Source: Limnephilus marmoratus | Lineage: Eukaryota > Arthropoda > Insecta > Trichoptera > Limnephilidae | Direction of reading: 5' to 3' | NCBI GenBank assembly: GCA_917880885.1 | Contig: OU862910.1 | Span: forward strand, 50,521,285-50,585,284 | Length of the DNA: 64,000 bases | In this document: piece by piece, positions 11,490-22,814 of the stretch | How positions within the stretch are numbered: the stretch's first letter is position 1 | Layout of the letters: each line of letters opens with the position of its first letter | Position numbers and translations under genes: made by a program | The notes under the pieces: model-generated | Told to the model about the DNA's origin: nothing | The model's input: the letters and a program-made list of their open reading frames with translations, nothing else | Databases searched by the model: none

Positions 11490-11890
11490 TAATTCTCCGC
11501 AACGGGGCTTGAAAAGAAGCACATGGAGAGATACGAAATTACGAATGTTAGAGGAGAGCGCTAACATTTACAGCGACAAAATCGATGCGGAAATTGCGAA
11601 AATGTTTAATAAAACACGACTCGTTTAAAATAGAACAAAAATCTCGCGGGCATTGTCTTAAACAACATTTAAAGAAACACTGTTTCATACATATAACTTG
11701 TAAAATAACTGAAATAAACTTGTTTATAATCATTTTTGGAGCATACTTTGCGATTTTTTTCTATCGAGGGAATTTTATGTAATTTGCGCTTCGGCGCGGG
11801 CAATATCTAGATATTTATCTTCAAGAATAACATATATTTTTTAAGAGCATTAAAACTTAACGTGTTTAAGGGATATATGTAGGAAATCGG
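11490..11890 (+). repeat. repeat family Y, uninterrupted copy
   Basis: It is the reverse complement of the sequence flanking the LTR retrotransposon (48040-48258 and 52364-52560). A short coding-like stretch ending 'LRMLEESANIYSDKIDAKIA' is shared with the minus strand near 52432-52626 but is frameshifted here. The position equivalent to the retrotransposon insertion lies at about 11690-11696 and is empty. The class is unknown; a decayed DNA transposon is possible. Confidence 0.7.
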
Positions 11891-13357
11891 TAGTAATTCA
11901 GGTAGTGGGCCCTTAACAACTCAAAAAATTGCACTAAAGTCTTGTTTTTCTTATTCGTAGCTTACAAAAACAAGTTTATTTCTTAATAATTTATTTTTTT
12001 ACTGTCAATTGTGGTGGAATTCCTTTATTATGAAATTGAATGTAACATTTTAAAACTTAAAGTAAATAAATCGATAAAACCATTGCAAATATGCCTTAAA
12101 TCTGAAAATTCAGTTGTGGAACACGACAAAACAACTGAGATGAAAAAGACAACAGTAAACTCATAATTAATAGAGGATTCACCAACATTTCTTTATACAA
12201 ATGCATCACAAATTCTACTTCATAAAAACAATGTAAAAATCTTAAATTGTGTATATAATAGTAAATTATATATTATATTCACTAGCTTAAGAGAAAATAA
12301 TGCCAGTATTAAAGATGGCCGTGATAGGCTGAAACTGGTAACTGTCAATAAATTAACAAAAAACGAAAAAAGTTTTACGTAAAAATTACTACTAGCTTTG
12401 TCAAAAACAAAGAAAGCTCGACGTGAATCTTATGTGAATACAGCGTTTTGGTATTTTCGGTTCCATGAAAATTTTATTTGGTTTGTTAAAAGCTCTGGAC
12501 GTGAGATGTAATATGTTTTGCGTATTTGAAGCGAACTTTAACAGAACGCCGACCTTCATGTGGTCAGGGTATTCAGCACAAAAACTGGTATTTTCATTTT
12601 TACGTGTACGTTGGTGCCACTGTGACTGTTCGCTAATTATTTAACTTCCGGAGAGGGTAAATTTACACAAGCCATTCGGGGAAGAAACTGCTTTGTACTT
12701 TTTTGTGCGTAGAGCTTAAAACGTCCGCTACATTTCTGAAACGGATTTATACCCCAATAAAGGAGACTTTGCAGAATCTCAGAAGGATTATTAAGTTGTC
12801 TTTGTGATCCTATTTGTAAAAATAAACAGACAACAACAGACCGTGAACTGACAACAAATAACTGTTGTTTTGAATTTAAAATAGGTAAAAGTATCGGATG
12901 TGATTATTTTGTGCACGTGTTTTTTATGGAAATTTTTAAGAGGACAAACTTTCTTTGGAAAGATTAAAAAGAAGTGAATGGCGAAATTCTATAAACTTTT
13001 TTGTAGGTACTTTTTACTTTTGTTTTGAAGTCGTTTGATATTTTTCAAATATTTAACAATTTATTAAGATAGGTGCCTAATTTAATGAATTTATTCTTCT
13101 AAAGTAGATTCATCTGGAAAGTTGCAATTCATTCACCTACTTAGGGCCTTACTGATAAACGTGTTTTAAATTTTACACAACTGGTTAACAAACATTTAAC
13201 GTGGGGTAAATGGTTGTTAATCAGTTGTGTTAAAAATATACAAACCAATATTAAGTAATGTGGTCAATTTCTACCTAGCTTCAGAACTGATAAGAACCTT
13301 TCATTTCAATCATATCGAAACAAAGGTTTTATCCAGAAATAGATCAAATAGTCTTTT
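11890..13357. other. AT-rich non-coding, nothing recognised
   Basis: No ORF with domain features, no splice-flanked exon and no repeat shared elsewhere in the window was identified. Confidence 0.4.
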
Positions 13358-13690
13358 TTTACATGAGTTCCACACAGGAGGCCCTGAGGAAAATCATTTC
13401 CCACAGGGCCTATATCATTTTTGGGGATGCTGTGCGGAGGGTTTTTTCAAGGAGAGGAGAGTTCTGGGAAGGAAAAGGTTTTAAGGGGTGGGTAGGAATC
13501 TGGGGTTCAGTATGTCCTGGTCATCCGCCTCCAAACCTCACCCCATAAACCCGGACATCTCTACTAAATCACCAAACGTAGCGAACCACTTGGCAGAGGT
13601 GTTGGTTATCCAATAAAGGTTCCCGGGGCGGCGGTACCCATTCCCGTCTCCCAAATTGTCTAATTTAAACCAATCGTTTGCTGTGCCAAG
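13358..13690 (-). mobile_element. hairpin-tailed SINE-like element (family H), copy 2
   Basis: The 3' hairpin module lies at 13370-13445 ('cacaggaggccctgagg', then 'acagggcctat', then 'gtgcggaggg'). It is followed by the family body 'gttctgggaaggaaaagg', 'ggtgggtaggaatctggggt', 'gtagcgaaccactt' and 'cggcggtaccca'. A T-run at 13352-13360 marks the A-tail of a minus-strand insertion. Confidence 0.7.
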
Positions 13691-14397
13691 ATGTATTTAA
13701 TTTAATTTGAGTTGCAGGATGAACCAAGAGGAGAAGCCATAGAGAGGTGAAAAAGCGCAAAACAAATATTATAATAATTATTTATTAATATATAATTTGT
13801 TTTTTGCAAGAGCCTCCATCCGATTTATATTAAATATTATAATATGTTAATTGTTATAGATTTAGATTGCGGTTGTATTGCCTATTTTTAACCAAGGGTT
13901 TAATTATATTACAGAACGTGAGGAAATTTATTAAGTCAGAATGAGTACTGTATCCCGCAGCGTTACATTCACCGTCATTCTATCCACTTAGAATGCGGTG
14001 GAAAATATACTGAATCGTGCCCAAAATGTTAACCCCCGAGATTTCTATTGGAAGTAATTTAATAGGAAAAGGTAAAAGGTCGCAGGGTAGATTAGGGAGA
14101 GGGTTGGGGGGGGGGGGGGTGGGAGGGTTATTGTTTGACTGAGTTCGTCTGACTTTTTATTCCCGGATTTATGTGCTGACAAAAATAGCAATCGATTTTT
14201 TTGCTAGAAATCAATTTAGACTTCTAGAACCTTAAAGTTATTAAAGTATTTCATTGTACAGCATCTCCGAGGGACTGTATGGAGGAACTAAGGGTATATG
14301 GCGTAGGTTTAATCAAATCTGCTGTGAGGAAATCAAATATCGATTAAATTGTAAAAAATAAAATAATTGTGAACAGAATTCTAAATCGGAAATACAT
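13691..14397. other. non-coding, with a G-homopolymer
   Basis: Contains a run of 14 G at about 14107-14120 within a G-rich tract. Nothing else was recognised. Confidence 0.5.
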
Positions 14398-15104
14398 GTT
14401 TTTTTCATTTAATGTGAATACATCACAAGAGTCATAGCTACTTTTGTCTGGAGCCAGTGAGACTATGGCATCCCCAGTGAGACTATATTGTATTTATTTA
14501 TTTATTTTTATTTATAAGTACATGTTACATGATTAATACATTTACTTGAGAAGATACATTAGGTCACCATACTAGGCAGCTGCCTGTATCATAGTGACCA
14601 ATGGAAGATAGTTATATTGATATGAAGTCTAGTAAGTGTAGGTAAACATATTTAAGTAAAATTATATAAGAAAAAAATAGAAAATTGGTAGAAATGTTTC
14701 CAATAACTCACAAATTGCCAAAGTTGCCTAGAAAATAAACACAAATAAGTAAGGTTAAGGTTGTGAGGCTGAAGGTAGTGGGGAGGGGAAGGAGATGGGG
14801 CAGAAGAAACCAGGAGGATACCTGGCTAATCAGATCTGGTCACCAAACACAGCGAAAGCCATTTCAAGCAGCGTTTTAATTCTGAATGGTAGCGCCCTGG
14901 TGTAAGCACCAGGGCGATACTCAGATTATCTTCCACTCTGGAACGTACGGCAAATATACTATATATTAATTTTAATCAATGAATTAATTGAATGATAACA
15001 CGAATTAATCAAATAAAATTTAATTAATTTGCGCACGCCGGGATTCGATCCCGCCATCTTGGGATTGTGAGTCAAGAGCGTTAGCCCTCCACCACGGAGG
15101 CCGT
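14398..15104 (-). mobile_element. SINE-1 copy split by a LINE-tail insertion
   Basis: The tRNA-like head is at 15030-15104 (B-box 'ggattcgatccc' on the plus strand) and the body at 14757-15000. The tail end 'gtctggagccagtgagac' lies at 14446-14476. Between the last two, 14487-14757 is foreign AT-rich DNA beginning with (TATT)n, consistent with a minus-strand LINE 3' end. Confidence 0.75.
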
Positions 15105-15230
15105 CAATAAAAAAAACAATAAAAGTTTGTAAGTTTTCAAACAGCATTTTATAGTAGTTTGAAAAAAAGTTTGAGAATCTGATGCGGTTAAAAAAATATC
15201 GTTTTTTCAAGTTTAAGCAAATTAATTAAG

Positions 15231-15590
15231 GAAATGATCGTGGGAGAAATGTGAATATCCGCAAAGAATCCTGGAAATCCTAGGAAACTCAGATGGTTTG
15301 GGCATGTAGAGCGAATTAACGAAGAAAGTAGTGTAAGAAGAATATACGACGCGAATGTGAATGGTAGAAGAAGTCGGGGACGCCCGAGGAAGACATGTCA
15401 CGATCAAGTGAATCAGATACTTGAGTCGGGCCGTGTCAAAAGTCAGAATAATAGAAGAGAATGTATGAGACGATGTATGAATGTGAGTGAGGCAAAGAAT
15501 GTGTGCCAAGACCGAGTTGTTTGGCGGTCTGTCCTCTCTGCCTACCACTGCGGGAAAACGGCGTGATGGTTAGTTAGTTAGTTAGTTAAT
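15231..15590 (+). pseudogene. RTE-type LINE 3' fragment (family R)
   Basis: Encodes the last about 110 residues of the family-R RT protein ('LRWFGHVERINEESSVRRIY', 'GRRSRGRPRKT', 'VCQDRVVWRSVLSAY') and ends TGA then GGTTAGTTAGTTAGTTAG. It is about 95% like the equivalent part of 19535-20670. The (TTAG)n tail replaces poly(A) in both copies. Confidence 0.85.
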
Positions 15591-15854
15591 TAAGGAAAAC
15601 ATATTTGCAACTATATAGATCAATTCGCCATCCCTTGCAAAGGAATGTAGTGTCAATATTATGATTTATAACGGTGTGAAACGTCGCAATCCCAGAGTCG
15701 GAAGGATGTTAATTAACGTCATTTCCCAATGCAATTATAATAAAACAACTGTTTAAGTGCGTTCCGGGTCCCTAATGGCGAATTAAGAGATAAACTTTAA
15801 GTGAATGAAGGGTAGACTCGAGGGGGGAGAGACGGGGGAAGAGGAGGTGAGGGA

Positions 15855-16106
15855 TCACCGCCATCTATCAAGATTATCTGCCCAGAGGAACGCTTCATCC
15901 ACATATCTCACATAACCACCAAATAAATCCTGAACATCGCACAGAAAAAAAATCCCATTCAAATTGGTAGAAAATCGATTACACAGAATTCTCCAATCCC
16001 TTTTGCTGCGTGCCAAGTGGCTAGGATGGAAAAGTATTTTTTTAAGCAACTGAAATTTGTTGGTTCGAGATGGAATGCAGCCGAAATGTGCGGAATGAGG
16101 GGACAT
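15855..16106 (-). pseudogene. possible degenerate reverse-transcriptase fragment
   Basis: The minus-strand frame contains 'LFGGYVRYVDEAFLWADN', reminiscent of the RYVDD..W palm motif of Penelope-like RTs with the second Asp changed to Glu. Nothing else of the RT fold is recognisable, so this is only a hint. Confidence 0.25.
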
Positions 16107-16552
16107 TTTTCTTTTGGGTGTCGGCGAAATAAATATTGTGATAAAGTTGAAAAATTACAAGCGGACGAGTTGCTCATGTTAAAGGGATGATTCATTTTGT
16201 TGTTGCGAGGTTTTTCAACGAATGAAGTGTAAAATTAAGGTACGGCCACATTTAAGTAACGTGGATACTCAATATTAGCATAACCTTAAAAAACAGTTGT
16301 GACTGATAAATAAGTAATAGACGCTAAACCGAACCTGGTGATTAATATTTTTGTCCTTTTGAAATTTTTTCTGTATGGTGATGCACTACGTCGCATAAAA
16401 TTCAGGATCAAGCAGCTAACACTGCTACACAACTACACAACACACACACAGTACACAACTGCTAACCCTGTTCAAATCTTTAAAAAGTACGCCCCCCGGT
16501 TGAATTTGGCAGCCACCTCTGGTCTGGAGACCCAAAATACCGAAAAAAAACC

Positions 16553-16965
16553 CTCGACTCTATGCTGAAAAGGGCGGTCCTTTGGATAGATTCTCCTAAC
16601 TTAACAAACGGATTGCAATCTTTAGAGCACAGGCGTCAGGTGGGATTGCTGTCCTTGTTCTACCGGTATTACAATGGAAGATGCTCCGAGGAACTAGCGT
16701 CATTGATCCCCTCGTCACCGGTGCATAGTCGGGAAATACGCCAAACACGCGCCCAACATTTGTACATGGTTGACATTTGTCACATGAGAACGGCTCGTTT
16801 CTACGACTCGTTCTTGAGTCTTTTCCGGCCTCTGTGTTTCCTCCTTCCTACAATATGGCTCTCTTCAAGACACATGTTCACTCCTTCCTCTCCTCAAAAA
16901 GACCTCTCTACACAGCATAAATAGCGTAAATTATTTTCCTCGTGTCCTCCTGTGTGGAGTTAATT
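16553..16965 (+). pseudogene. CR1/jockey-like LINE 3' fragment (family L)
   Basis: The conceptual protein 'LDSMLKRAVLWIDSPNLTNG', 'LQSLEHRRQVGLLSLFYRYY', 'NGRCSEELASLIP' is the RT C-terminus seen in better state at 22815-23335. A frameshift in 'FDSFL..FRPL..LP' spoils the final WNxLP segment. The 3' end 'cctcctgtgtggagttaatt' followed by ten A matches the family H/L terminal module, here with the hairpin partly deleted. Confidence 0.8.
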
Positions 16966-17296
16966 TAAAAAAAAAACAATGAATATGGATGGCGATAAGT
17001 TTTAATGATAATTTTCTGAATAATTTCATTTCTCATTTTACACAATAAAACCATAACCAAAAAGTTCGTAAGTAGGAGATTTCGAACTTTAGGGCAGTTT
17101 ATATAGGCCTCATACTTTATTTTTTTCTTAGCTCATAAAAAGAATAATAAAAAAAATACTCGATTAATTCAAAGGCATTTTCACGCAGTATTTAATTAAA
17201 GCATCTAAAATATTTCCAAGCGATCTAATTTTCAAATCAAAATTACATGGTTTTGTATTTCTTAGAAGTGCATCACCTTAAAATAGATATTGGGTT

Positions 17297-17930
17297 CAAT
17301 AACAAGTATTTCAATAACATGGTGCCCCGTCAATTCGTCCTGCGACAATTCATCCGGCGACAGTTCATCCTGCGACGGTTCATCCGGCCGACAGTTCATC
17401 CTGCCGACAGTTCATCCTGCCACCATTTCATCCCGCCGACAATTCATCCGGCGACAATTCATCCTGCCTGATCATTTAGAAGATTTTTATTAAGTAAGTA
17501 TGCAAAGAGGATATACGGCCGTACAACCAAAATCGATATACTTATATCTGAAGGCATCTTGAGTGGAAATCCGCTGTAAAAATATTTTTAATAAATAGGT
17601 TAGGTTAGGTTAGGTTAGGTAAGGTTAGATTAGATTAGGTTAGGTTAGGTTAGGTTAGGTTAGGTTAGGTTAGGTTAGGTTAGGTTAGGTTAGGTTAGGT
17701 TGTACGGCCGTATATCCTCTTTGCATACTTACTTGAAGAAAAAATCTTCTAAATGATCAGGCAGGATGAATTGTCGCCGGATGAATTGTCGGCGGGATGA
17801 ACTGTCGGCAGGATGAACTGTCGGCAGGATGAACTGTCGGCCGGATGAACTGTCGCAGGATGAACTGTCGCCGGATGAATTGTCGTAGGATGAACTGTCA
17901 TGGAACCCAATAACATGTATTTCAATAATA
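17297..17930. mobile_element. foldback element: inverted arms of 15-bp repeats around TTAGG
   Basis: The left arm (17321-17526) and right arm (17701-17905) are inverted copies. Each arm is built of 14-15-bp tandem units such as GACAGTTCATCCTGC or GACAATTCATCCGGC, followed by 'ctgatcatttagaagattttt' and 'gcaaagaggatatacggccg'. The flanks 17297-17320 and 17908-17930 form an imperfect direct repeat of 23-24 bp, which may be a long target duplication. Open frames through the arms are artefacts of the repeat unit. Confidence 0.85.
17596..17701 (+). repeat. interstitial TTAGG telomere-type repeat
   Basis: About 21 units of TTAGG with two or three point changes (a 'ggtaagg' and two 'ttaga'), ending exactly where the right foldback arm begins. 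TTAGG is the ancestral insect telomere repeat. Confidence 0.9.
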
Positions 17931-18059
17931 CAAATCGAAAAGAACCGGTCGATTGCTGATAAAACCTAATTGAAACGCCAACTTCGGTTGCGCGGGGGGC
18001 GACTTTAAAACGCTGCTGCCGCCATTTTCTCAACTTTTTGGAAAAGGCAGCAGTGGTTT

Positions 18060-18640
18060 TTCTTACACAAAAATGGATGATATTTCAGATAAGCTTTGGT
18101 TTTTTGAGGAGGTCGATGATAACAGAATCCTGGGTGCGAGGTGTCGCTTATTTCTCGGAAGCAACTGATCGTTGTATATAGTCCTACCCCTCCCTTGTCT
18201 CGAGGAACAATCAGAATACGGGAGACTTAACATGTGAGAAACCCAGATTTTTTTAACCTTGACCGGTCTCAGACATGGCAGCAGGGCCATTTTGTGTTCG
18301 CCTATTTAAGACATGACGATATGTATGAATTTTGGGAGACCTATCACTACAGGTGTAGTGTCGGGGGCTCCCCTACTATGAGTAAATTATTGTGTCAACT
18401 ATGAAGCGGATATGGTGTGTGCTGAAGCAGCAAAAACGTTGAGTTCTGGTGTCATGAATATTACGCTGCTTTCTGTATTGAATTGGAAGTTTATAAACAT
18501 AAGCGCAACTTTTCCATTCTTCTGTCTCAAATTTCCATAATGGGATATGGAACTCAAAAATATAATTTTAAGGTTAAAAATACAAGGAAAAGTTGATCGG
18601 TGTCAGGCATGTAACTATACAATTAGAGCACTATTGCAAA
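18060..18640. other. unassigned, moderately GC-rich
   Basis: A 31-codon frame at 18073-18168 (MDDISDKLWFFEEVDDN...) looks protein-like but is short. The following sequence has no consistent frame. It may be the decayed start of a DNA transposase; no family can be claimed. Confidence 0.25.
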
Positions 18641-18644
18641 CTGT

Positions 18645-18985
18645 AATATACAGGTTCATCGAAAAATATTGACAACATTTAAAATATCTGTTATAAAAAC
18701 ACTATTAAAGGTAATTCAATGGTGCACGTTCATCACTCTACAGAGGTCTAGTCTGTAGTCGATTTCATGCCAAGTACGTGCAATCATTTCAGGGGTAACC
18801 GTCAAGATAGAGGAAAGAAATTCGCTCCCGCAGGTGATCCAAATCGCGAATCTTTTCTGCGTACACAATGTTTTTAATGTACCCCTAGAAAAAAAATCCT
18901 AAGGGGTAAGGTTAGGACTTCTTGGAGGCCAGGCAATGGGAGCTCTTCTACCAACGATACTGAACAGCAGGCGTTGGCGCACTTG
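18645..18985 (-). pseudogene. Tc1/mariner-superfamily transposase C-terminal relic
   Basis: Minus-strand reading gives 'RAPIAWPPRSPNLTP', a stop, 'DFF', then 'GYIKNIVYAEKIRDLDHLRE', matching the 'WPPRSPDLTPLDFFLWGYxK' catalytic C-terminal motif of Tc1/mariner-type DDE transposases. Stops and frameshifts show it is dead. The region beyond the C-terminus (18645-18725) is repeated in inverted form at 19279-19352. Confidence 0.65.
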
Positions 18986-19124
18986 GCTACTGCGTATATA
19001 GTGTGCGCATAGCAAGGTCACATCACCTCCAAAACAAAACTTACATTCCCCAGCTAGCGTTCAGTGACAGAATTACACATTTAACCTAAAGGGTTTCGGT
19101 GCTACAATTTTTTTTAATTTTGCA

Positions 19125-19355
19125 TGCACGCTTTCCCAACGGCTGGATTGGTTGCACATACGTGGCAAGAAATCGACTACTATACAGACTAGACATCTGC
19201 AGAGAGACGAACGGTGCACACATCGAAACATACTAAGGAACGAAAAAAAATCTTTTTCCGCACATTTTAAGATCAAAACCATCGAATTACCTCTAATAGT
19301 TTTTTTATAACAGTTATTTTAAATGTTGCCATTATTTTTTTATGACCCCGTATAT
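19125..19355 (+). pseudogene. second Tc1/mariner-type relic, head to head with the first
   Basis: The plus strand carries a frameshifted equivalent of the extreme C-terminus ('WQEIDYYTD', then 'TVHTSKHTKE') and the same 3' flank 'ttataacag.tattttaaatg' as the minus-strand copy at 18645-18725. The two copies form an inverted pair. Confidence 0.5.
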
Positions 19356-19534
19356 GCATACTATACTAATACCTCGCCGAAACGCGTTCCACTTTTAGTT
19401 TGCGATTCGATAGTTTCCAGTCGTTCACTGTTAGAAGGTTGGAAGTGTTAGAAGATAATTTGAGGTCAAAAGATGGAACCAAGTCTAAATAAAAAAATAC
19501 ATCAATAGAATCGGTTTGTCAATCAGGTAAGTAG

Positions 19535-20670
19535 TAAAACATGTGTGAAAAAGCTATGGAAGGTATTGTCCAAGTACGGAGTGAATAAGTATCTCATACA
19601 GGCAATTGCGTCTCTGTATGAGGGAAGCGTTGCATGTGTTAGGGTGAACGGCGATTTTACGGGGTGGTTTGACATCACAAAAGGTGTTAAACAAGGCTGT
19701 GTAATGTCGCCGTGGTTATTCAATCTATATATGGATAATTGTATGCAAGAATTGAAAGAGATGGGATTGGGTGCGAAATTGAGTAATCTGGAAGTATGTT
19801 GCCTGTTGTATGCTGATGATGCGGTGCTGATATCTAACAGTATGGTAGATCTACAGTCTCTCGTGTCAAGAATGAACGAAGTATGTATGAAGAATGAGTT
19901 AATGATGAATGTAAGTAAGTCTAAAGTCATGGTGTTTGAAAGAGAGAGTACGAAAACAGTATGCAATATAGTTGTGAATGATGAATACTTGGAGTAGGTG
20001 GATGAGTTTGTTTATTTGGGAAGTATGTTTACGAGAGATGGGAAGGCTGATAGAGATATTGAAAGAAGGGTGAATGCAGGTAACTCTATTAATGGAGGAC
20101 TGAACGCCGTTGGCACCAACAAAAAACTGTCCAAAGACGCGAAACTAGCCGTCCATAATGGAGTACTGGTACCTACCCTGATGTATGGCAGTGAGGCATG
20201 GAACTGGCAGAGGAAGGATGAAAGTAGACTGAACGCTGTAGAAATGAGATCCCTGAGGCGTATGTGTGGTAAAACCATGTATGATCGTGTGAGAAATGTG
20301 GAAATCCGCAAAGAATGCAAGGCTGATGTAAGCGTGATGAGTAAGATCAAGAAAGGAATGCTCCGATGGTTTGGGCATGTAGAGCGAATGAACGAGGAAA
20401 GGAGTGTAAGGAGAATATATGACGCAAATGTGAATGGTAGAAGAAGTCGAGGACGCCCAAGAAAGACATGGCACGACCAAGTGAATCAGATACTTGAGTC
20501 GGGCCATGTCAAGAGTCAGAATAATAGAAGAGAATGTATGAGACGTTGTATGAATGTAAATGAGGCAAGGAATGTGTGCCAAGACCGGGATGTTTGGCGG
20601 TCCGTCCTCTCTGCCTACCCCTGCGGGGAAACGGCGTGATGGTTAGTTAGTTAGTGAGTTAGACATCCGA
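19535..20670 (+). pseudogene. RTE-type LINE (family R), 5'-truncated, one in-frame stop
   Basis: The protein starts within the RT palm: 'GVKQGCVMSPWLFNLYMDN', then YADD (about residue 89 of the visible frame), then 'VDEFVYLGSMFTRDGKADRD', 'LMYGSEAW', 'LRWFGHVERMNEE' and 'GRRSRGRPRKTW', ending at 20639. A TAG at 19996-19998 splits the frame; otherwise about 364 codons are open. The endonuclease and RT fingers are missing through 5' truncation near 19535. The 3' end is GGTTAGTTAGTTAG rather than poly(A). The YADD box plus the C-terminal 'W.GHVxR' and 'RGRP' motifs are typical of RTE-like LINEs. Confidence 0.85.
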
Positions 20671-20679
20671 TAATTTGAA

Positions 20680-22610
20680 GGTTTTTATTGCGATTCGGGG
20701 AAAGCGGTTCTGGGAAATAAATTTTATTACAATTACTGTTATTATCGGTGACTATAACATCAACATCGAATTACTATATTTACTATTGGAAAATAATTGT
20801 AAATAATTACAATAACATTATACAAATAAATTGCGTATGAAAACAGCAACCGTGATGCTAATTTTTACTAGCGTTTAAATCATCTACACGACCCAACGAA
20901 ATATCACATTTTCACCATTTACTTTTCCATTTATTAACGTATACCATTTAAATTAGAATTTTGTCTGGGCCCGTGGGGTGCCTTCCCCGACCCCTCTGGG
21001 ATCGCCTCCCCCCTATGATAACGCCCCTGCCCGCCCACCGCCCCCGCCCGTTTCTTCAGATCGCCTTTGTTGAAACCGGACGGATTCATTAAATCATTTT
21101 AATTGAATCACGAGTTCTGCTGGAGATTTTCACTTTGGGGATGTTTATCGTCCAATTTATGTGCTTTTATGTGATTAACGTTGCTCGAACCTCTGCGATT
21201 GAATTATATAAAATACAGGCAGACTTTTCCAATGAATTACCTCACCTCAACGGAAAGAATCTATAATTTTAAAACAGTTCGTACATACTGATGCACGCGA
21301 ACATCAAATCCCCAAAGTTTCATCGCAATCGGATGAATGGTTTAGTAACGCGTTAGGAATAAACGTACATACACACATATATACATGCAAGCAATCAAAC
21401 GTTGATTTTTATATACATATATAGATGCAATATTATGTTTAAAAAATATTCATTACATCTCTCTGTGAAGAAAAACGTTTTTCCAATTTTACTAGAACAA
21501 CTCTCTTTTTATAACTTTCGAAGGTTTTTTTCCATCAACGTAATATATCATTGAAGAAGAAGATAACACACAATAATCTAAACTAAAATATGACAAAAAC
21601 AAGACACAGAAAAATAAAAAAGATAACGTTCGCAACTAAATAAAAAATTAGTTGAAGATAATATTGTTTATTCTGAAATTTGAAGTTTGAGATTGACAAA
21701 AATTACGTTTAAATAAGTCTCGGTTTGTCCCGGTAACACTAGAGGTTCTGGGTCCCAGCTGCGACCGTTATTTTCTGTGTCTAGTTCTATTTCATATTTT
21801 TTCAGCTTTTAAGTGTTATCTTCTTCTTCAATAAAGATGTTTTTACTCATCTTTTTTGTAACGTATTAAATATTTTGTAAAAAATCATGGGATATTTTAA
21901 TATTGAAGGATTTACGAAGCTAAAAACATTTGCCTCAGAATCATTGACTTTCAAAAGGAGTAAATTACCTTTCGAATGTTAGTAAACTTTTGGTCAAACA
22001 ATTAAACAAACGAAATACACATTTCGAATAAAGTATTATTAATTCACAAAATAATTTTGGCATGTACCTACTTTAAGACTTGTATGATATACTTATCAGT
22101 TCCAATTTTGAAAATTTATCGTTATTAAATAATTTTACTCGTTACGCAGAAATATGTCACTTTACGTGTGCACCCATGCACTGACAACCGAAATTAATAT
22201 GTTTAATTGAGAAAGTATACAATTTATCTAAATCTCCGCCAAATAACAGAAAAACTTTTATGAATTTGTTTAGAATTGATCATTAATTTCTAAATATACC
22301 TTTTCTAGATGTAAGTTCTTCAAGTTTCCAAAATCAGAATTCATCTGAAAATAGTATAATTTCTATGTGCGTTTGTAATCAAGGCGGAAAATATTAGGAT
22401 TTGTTTACTTGGTGTCATAAATTTCTACAAGCCATTACCCCTCCCACACATTCCTTTTCCATCCCCAAACCTCGGAACTCACCCCTAAAACTCCCCCCCC
22501 CCCCCCGTCCATCCACAAACATTAACAAGAGTAGTTTAGCTACAAACAAATATTGCATGACCGGGTAATGTACAGACTGGTTCGTGTTGCTTGAACTGTA
22601 ATTATATTTT
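20680..22610. other. non-coding; one possible LINE tail and a C-homopolymer
   Basis: The segment 21290-21380 ('catcaaatccccaaagtttc', 'tggtttagtaacgcg') resembles a LINE 3' UTR, but no ORF precedes it. A C-run of 14-15 bases lies near 22493-22507. The rest is AT-rich. Confidence 0.4.
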
Positions 22611-22614
22611 TTAA

Positions 22615-22790
22615 TTAAATGAAGACAATATTAGCACAACTCAATCGAAACTCTGGAGACAGAAAAATCAGGAAAAGATATTGGCACCTCTGGGACTCGA
22701 ACCCAGGGCCTTCTGCTTTCATGGCAACAACCCTACCAACTGAGCTAAGGTGTCTATATCCAATTCGGTCACTTTTAACTGTATCATACT
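22615..22790 (-). mobile_element. SINE-2 (tRNA-derived), minus copy
   Basis: The minus strand has a tRNA-like head (about 22685-22757) with A-box 'TAGCTCAGTTGGTAGGG' and B-box 'GGTTCGAGTCC', then the body 'GATTTTTCTGTC' and 'GTTGTGCTAATATTGTCTTC'. The anticodon loop does not fit a functional tRNA (no U33), so this is a SINE, not a tRNA gene. Confidence 0.75.
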
Positions 22791-22814
22791 TCGACTAAGA
22801 ACTACCAACATTAT

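Noticed and set aside
17247..18033. His/Ser/Pro-rich repetitive frames
   Set aside because: Translation of the 15-bp tandem units in the foldback arms.
18073..18168. 31-codon frame MDDISDKLWFFEEVDDN... as the start of a transposase
   Set aside because: Protein-like but too short, and nothing downstream continues the homology in any frame.
22685..22757. tRNA gene on the minus strand
   Set aside because: A and B boxes are present, but the anticodon arm does not fold properly and the sequence is the head of a SINE-2 found in several copies.
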